Below are positions 59,001-64,000 of a stretch of 64,000 nucleotides of DNA, one piece after another. This stretch comes from Anaspis maculata. Its lineage: Eukaryota > Arthropoda > Insecta > Coleoptera > Scraptiidae. Location of the stretch: assembly GCA_949128115.1 (NCBI GenBank), contig OX421961.1:129459050-129523049 (forward strand), in the 5' to 3' direction. Numbering within the stretch: the stretch's first letter is position 1; each line of letters begins with the position of its first letter. The notes beneath the pieces are model-generated. The model ran no database searches and was not told where the DNA came from. It saw only the letters and a program-made list of their open reading frames with translations. Made by a program: the position numbers and the translations under genes.

Positions 59001-60435
59001 TTTCCGAATTCACTCGAAAATACAAGCTCAAACTTGGGAATCGTCTTGGAAATTATACAATTGGCTCGTGAGTTCCGACATTTTAGGCATTCTAAAATTG
59101 TTCCAAAGACTCAGACTTCATTACGACATTTGGACTCAAACTTGATTCTCCTAGATTAGACAACTTCTGAGATTATCCTAGAAACTGAGACCTTAGCTCA
59201 AAAAAAAAACCCCAATTTGCTTTCGAAAATCGTAGAGCATGCAACTTAACGTCGGAAATTTAGACTGAAACTTGAAAATTCTGAGATATTTTTGAAATCC
59301 ACAGATATTTTCGAAATCCACAGATATTTTTTTTTATTCAGACTCTAACCCAGAATATTTTAGATTAGGTATTTCTCATCTTGACAGTTTACACTTCCTC
59401 TCAGAAGTCCAGACTTATCAGCTTGGAGGTCCTGCGAGTGCATGAAACTCAGAAACTTCGGTCTAAAGCAGAAACTCCCGACTTTATGTCAGACACTCTA
59501 GAATCATTCCGAAAGTTCCGACTTCAATTGGGAAGTTGGACTCGAACACGTAGATTCTGAGTATATCTAGGCAATTCTGACCCTGTTTTGTGGACTTAGC
59601 CCATAAGTTGGAGTTTTCGCTATTGTCAATTGGAAATTCTCAACCTCGTCCCGATAATTCTGGGAAAAATTCGAAGTTTTTTCTGCAAATTCGGACCTGA
59701 ACCTCGACCTTTATCAAAAACTTGAAATTTTTTATTTTGTCCCGACAACTCTGGAATTATCTCGGAAATGCCAACTTCGTGTCGGAAACTCAGACTTGAA
59801 CTCAAAAGCTTGAAGCTCTGCTTCAAGGTCACTCAAAAATTCTTCACTTCATTTCAGAATTCACACTTCAGCTGAAAAATTCTGAGTTTAGGAATCTCTC
59901 TTGAGATTATTTCGAGAATTCCGACTTCATCGAATTCAGATTTATAACCCACAAGCTCGGAAGTTCTAAGTTTATCTGGGGAGTTCAGACCTGAACTCGG
60001 CGATTCCGACTTCATTCCAGGAGTTCCAAAATCATTTCGGAAATCCCGACTCAAATTTGGAACTCTAACCAAAACTCGGAAGGTCTGAGATAGTCACCTT
60101 GGAAATTCTGACCTTGGTTCCGTAAAAGCTTTGACTTTATTTCTGACTTGAAACCTCAACTTGTGAATTCCTGGATCGCCTTATAAAATTTCGACTTGAG
60201 CTTGTAAGTTCTGAAACTATCTCGACAATTCCGACTTTTTATTAATAGTCGTTATTTAAATCCTACATATCAGATTTTTGTCAACTCCGAATTTTGGCCT
60301 CCATCAAACTTTGAATTTTTGACTTCATACCGGAAATTTTGAGGTGAGTCCGGGAATCCAGAACTAAACTTAAAAACTGATGAGTAATTTCGAAATTCAG
60401 ACTTGAGTCAGGAAATTCTGAGATTGATTTAGAAA

Positions 60436-62883
60436 GGACCCCGCACGTTTTATATGAAAAAGTGGTTTCGGTGAATTTGGCTAAATTTTTTATATGTTGT
60501 AGATCTTGATTCAAGAAATATATTCCTGAAAAATTGGACCCCTCCTATGAACAGTTTTTCCCCTACACCCCTAATAAGGCCAAAATTAGGAATAGTTTCA
60601 AATTTTTTGAAATTCATAAAACTGGTCCAAATCGAACTCGTGATCATGAGAAAAATAATTTAAAAAATCCAAGTTATGAATTGGGGTAGTTATCAAGGGG
60701 GTTGGGGGTCGAAATTGAGAAAATAAATTCAAATTTCGAATTTTTTATTCTTATAAAATCTGAACAGAATAATAATGGAGAAATAATTTTGGAAAACCTA
60801 AAACAATTAATTGGGGGTTATTCTAAAGATGGCTGGGGGTCAAAATCAAAGGAACGGAGTAATATTCCGAAACTTGCGATTCCCATTATTGAGAAAATAA
60901 TTCAAAAAAATCTAAACCAATGAGTTCTGGTGTCATTGAGGAAGTAGAGGGTCGAAATCAGGGCAATGAAATTCTGGACCCTACAGTTCATCTGAAAATT
61001 TATCTGGGTGAATGACAAAATGATAATAAAACCAATCTGCATTAGGATTGAGTTCTTCATTTCTCGACCATCCCTTTTCCCACCTACCATAATATCTGCC
61101 TACAACCATGTCCTAGTCCAAATAAGAATTTGTCTCAAGCATTTTAAAATTCATGAAACTGGATCACATTAAGTTGAAGAATAAAAAATATAAGTTGTGA
61201 ATTGGAGTAATTATCGAGGGGGCGGAGGTCGAAATCGAGTAAAGGAATTGACATTCCAGGAATAGGGTGATGGAGAAATAATTTAAAAAAATCTGAATTA
61301 ATAAATTGAGATGGTTACCTACTGAGGGGACAGTGGTCAAAATCTAGAAAAAGGAAGAAATTCCGAAACTTCAAATTCATAATGTAGGGATTGTAGGGGT
61401 AGGGTCCTTCAGTGAGAGTGATAGAACTTCAAATTGAAATCAAACAAATTAACAAAGAACAGTTTTTGACATTATGTGTGGAAAATAACATCTAGTAAAT
61501 GGCCTCCTCGACTTTGTCTAACGGCGGGCAGACGGGAAGTCCAATTTGTAATGACTTTCTGGCAGATATCGGGCTCTATTTCAGTAATAACACGCACAAT
61601 ATTGTCCCTCAGGGCTTCAATGGTTCTAGGCTTGTTTTTGTATACCAGGGACTTCACATAACCCCACAGAAAAAAGTCCAGGGATGTAATATCGCAAGAT
61701 CTCGCTGGCCAATTGAAATCGTCATTCCGCGAAATTGTTCTTCCTTGGAAGTTTCCGGCCAACAAGTCCCAAGGTTTCTCCTGCTGTGTGGCACGTAGCC
61801 CCGTCTTGTTGAAAGAAGATGATTTTGTAAGATATACTGAGTATTTATGTCAAAAAATGACAGTAAAATCTTATCAATGTTCTATCACTCTTATTGAAAG
61901 ACCCTTTAGAACAGAAAATTCAGATTTGAAAATTGAGCCTTACTTCCAATATCGATCTATTTTTGGAATCTCATTGAATCAACCAATGACCAAAAGCAGG
62001 ATTTATGTTTATTTAAAAAAAGATAGTCCAGTCAATTTTTTTTTACACAAGCTATATGATGGACAGCACACAGAACGAGCTTCTCGAGAACTGTAATTAA
62101 TAATGCTGTTGCAAGTAGTCTCGATTCCACCCCCCTCCCCCCGGCCCTCATTGTGGTTGTGGGTAGGTATCATAATGGTTGTACCCAGAGCTTGGTACCC
62201 AGGTACCTGGGTAAGGGGTGAGGATGATCGAGAAACGATGAACTCAGTCCTTATTCACATTGGTTGTATTATCATTTTGTCATTCGCCCAGATCTTCCTA
62301 GATAAACTGGAAGTTCCAGAACTCCACTGTTTTCTCAATTTCGACCCTCTACCCCCTTAATAACACCCGAATTCATTGGTTTAGATTTTTTTGAGCAATT
62401 TCCCCATTGCTCGTAAAATCATATACATATTATGGGAACCGCAAATTCCAGAATTTCACTGCGTTTTCTTGATTTCGACCCCCAGCCCCCTTTAGAATAG
62501 CCCCCAATTGATTAATTTAGATTTTCCAAAATTATTTCTCGATTATTATCCTGTTCAGATTTTATAAGAATAAATAAATTCGGAATTTTAATTTATTTTC
62601 TCAATTTCGATCCCCAACCCCTTTGATAACTACCCCAATTCACAACTTGGATTTTTTTAATTATTTTTCCCATGATCACGAGTTCAATTTTAACCAGTTT
62701 CATGAGTTTCAAAAATTTTGAGACTATTCCTAATTTTGGCCTTATTAGGGGTGTAGGGGAAAAACTGTTCATAGGAGGGGTCCAATTTTTCAGGAATATA
62801 TTTCTTGAATCAAGATCTACAACATATAAAAAATTTAGCCAAATTCACCGAAACCACTTTTTCATAGAAAACGTGCGGGGTTC
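60436..62883. mobile_element. Long inverted-repeat element, copy 2, inside the satellite
   Basis: The ends GGACCCCGCACG and CGTGCGGGGTTC; internal order is the reverse of copy 1. The flanks GATTTAGAAA and TTTAGACTGG join to the exact sequence found in the neighbouring unit (GATTTAGAAATTTAGACTGG at about 55772), showing a clean insertion between AAA and TTT with no target duplication. Lacks the 112 bp hairpin. Confidence 0.9.
61472..61830 (-). pseudogene. Mariner-type transposase C-terminal relic (copy 2)
   Basis: Minus strand: FQQDGATCHTAGETLGL, the shared one-base frameshift, then NFQGRTISRNDDFNWPARSC, DFFLWGYVKSLVY and SRGGHLLDVIFHT to a natural stop. Better preserved than copy 1 after the frameshift. 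N-terminal half absent. Confidence 0.85.
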
Positions 62884-63404
62884 TTTAGACTGGAACCCGG
62901 AATTTCCGACTTTGAAAGAAACTGATGATTTGAAGTTTTTCTCGCTAATTTAGACCTAAACTCAATGTAGCGACCTTTGTCAAAAACTTGAATTTTTTTA
63001 ATTCACCGCGAAAATTCTAGAATTGTCTCAGAAATACCAACTGGATGTCGAAAATTCAGGGTTGAACTCAAAAGCTTCAAGATCACCTCAAAATTATCCA
63101 CTCAATTTTGAAATTTACACTACAACTCAGAAAATCTGAGTTGGGAATCTCTTCTGAGATTATTCCGGGAATTCTGAATTCATCTTGAAATTCAGATTTA
63201 TAGCCGTGAGCTCGGAAGTTCCGAGTTTGAGTTTATCTCGGAAATTCAGATCTAAATACATAGCCAAAGTTTTCTGCTCTGTCCAATGGGATTGTTCCGG
63301 TCCTTCCAGCAGGCTTGGAACCCATTGGAAAACAAATTTCACATTAGGCTCAGGTTTATCTCGGAAATTCAGAATTAAACTCAAAATAGCCTTTTATCAA
63401 CAGT
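62884..63404. repeat. Higher-order satellite, continuation after copy 2
   Basis: Resumes the unit interrupted at 60435, with the conserved module at about 63250-63350, and stops at a family Q insertion. Confidence 0.85.
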
Positions 63405-63718
63405 ATTTGTAATTTTGGCCAGGCGATCGCGAGTGCTGGTTGTAGCGATAAATGCCCAACTCCGTAGGAGGAGGGCATTCATCTAGGGACAACCAGCCCG
63501 GGGGAAACGCTTGGCCAAAATTATCTGGAAAAATCTCGAGCACGAGTGATATTTTGAAGATTATTGCAAAAAAGAAGTCCGAAGTGACAGCTGTCAGATT
63601 TTGTTGTTTACATCAATTTTATTCCGTTGCCATTGACAGTGGGATTTAGATAAGTGAATATTATCCTTGTAGGTCCAATAATCAAGGGCGCTGTATGTAA
63701 TAATCAAATGTAAAATTC
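63405..63718 (-). repeat. Family Q fragment with type c hairpin
   Basis: 63411-63532 is a hairpin (AATTTTGGCCAGGCG with TTGGCCAAAATT) matching 36280-36398 in opposite orientation. 63541-63718 matches 32780-32990 inverted (GTGACAGCTGTCAG, TTATTCCGTTGCCATTGACA). It interrupts the satellite. Confidence 0.75.
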
Positions 63719-64000
63719 TCGACTTGGTCTCGAAAATCGTGGGACATGCAACTTTATGTCGGAAATTCAGACTAAAAATCGAACACTCCGAGAAAATCAC
63801 GAAACTCACACTTTGTTCTTCGGAGTTCAGACTTCAACCTGGAATATCTGAGATCAGGTTTTTCTCCTGAGATTATCTCAAGAATTTTCACTTTACTTTA
63901 AAAATTCGGACTTATTAGCTCGGAAGTCCTGAACAGATATAAGTGAGGAATTGAGGCCTGAACCAGGGAACTCTGACATTATCTCAGAACCTCTGGAATT
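63719..64000. repeat. CTCGGAAATTC-type satellite running off the window
   Basis: GTCTCGAAAATCG, GACATGCAACTTTATGTCGG and related phrases continue the repeat to the last base. The end of the array is not in the window. Confidence 0.8.

Larger units (their letters stand above)
48100..60435. repeat. Higher-order tandem repeat of the CTCGGAAATTC-type satellite
   Basis: Base motif as at 44700, but organised in direct units of about 2.28-2.37 kb. The anchor GCAGCTGAGTTGC occurs near 49569, 51922, 54276, 56649 and 58930; another anchor, the conserved module, near 51426, 53778, 56149 and 58432. Neighbouring units are nearly identical over hundreds of bases, so amplification is recent. The first unit (48100-49569) is more diverged and lacks the module. 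ORFs of 60-90 codons recur once per unit on both strands but track the DNA repeat. Confidence 0.9.

Noticed and set aside
51334..63384. A family of recurring 70-80 codon ORFs on both strands, once per ~2.3 kb
   Set aside because: They coincide with the conserved module in a tandem satellite, are open on both strands and lack any known domain; recurrence follows the DNA repeat, not selection for protein.

Overview
The window is AT-rich eukaryotic DNA, almost certainly from an insect nuclear genome. Evidence is the mix of insect-type mobile elements (Tc1/mariner, hAT, Ty3/Gypsy, Penelope-like, non-LTR), tRNA-derived SINE-like units, frequent GGTAGGTACCTA-like runs, and the absence of operon-like gene packing. 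The order is not resolved. No complete host gene is visible. Two short stretches look like host coding exons: 47016-47180, a GC3-rich exon with splice signals and a signal-peptide-like N-terminus, and more weakly 30872-30931. Most of the window is therefore intronic or intergenic.

Layout. 1-9.5 kb holds a 2.55 kb inverted-repeat element with a dead mariner-type transposase remnant (1299-3851) and a 4.3 kb palindrome built of concentric layers (5012-9289). 9.5-14.9 kb has sparse sequence, a hAT MITE with an 8-bp duplication (11264-12230), a Ty3/Gypsy pol relic and a SINE-like unit. 14.9-18.2 kb is a Penelope-like element (RT plus GIY-YIG) preceded by an inverted partial copy; both ends carry a hammerhead-like core. 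18.5-29.7 kb is a series of foldback elements, a Gypsy integrase relic hit by two later insertions, and a Tc1 deletion derivative. 30-35.3 kb is mostly unassigned DNA followed by a tandemly duplicated hairpin-bearing family (called Q here). 36.5-39.4 kb is a Russian doll: Q copy > non-LTR retrotransposon > hAT > TA-flanked palindrome, each step with a readable target-site duplication. 40.4-44.3 kb is a 3.9 kb three-layer palindrome. 44.7-46.3 kb and 48.1-64 kb are a degenerate CTCGGAAATTC-type repeat; the second block is organised as a ~2.3-2.4 kb higher-order tandem repeat into which a second copy of the 1299-3851 element has jumped (60436-62883).

Central theme. The unusual feature is the density and architecture of TA-flanked palindromes. 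They come in sizes from ~110 bp to ~4 kb, share C(A/C)GGGTG-type ends, and are repeatedly arranged concentrically: a complete element with its TA duplication sits exactly at the dyad of a larger palindrome. Cores and outer shells also appear in different combinations. Nested insertion at palindrome centres and inverted duplication of a pre-existing half both fit; layer-by-layer arm divergence would separate them. A second theme is the ~110 bp hairpins inside family Q, which keep pairing while their sequence changes.
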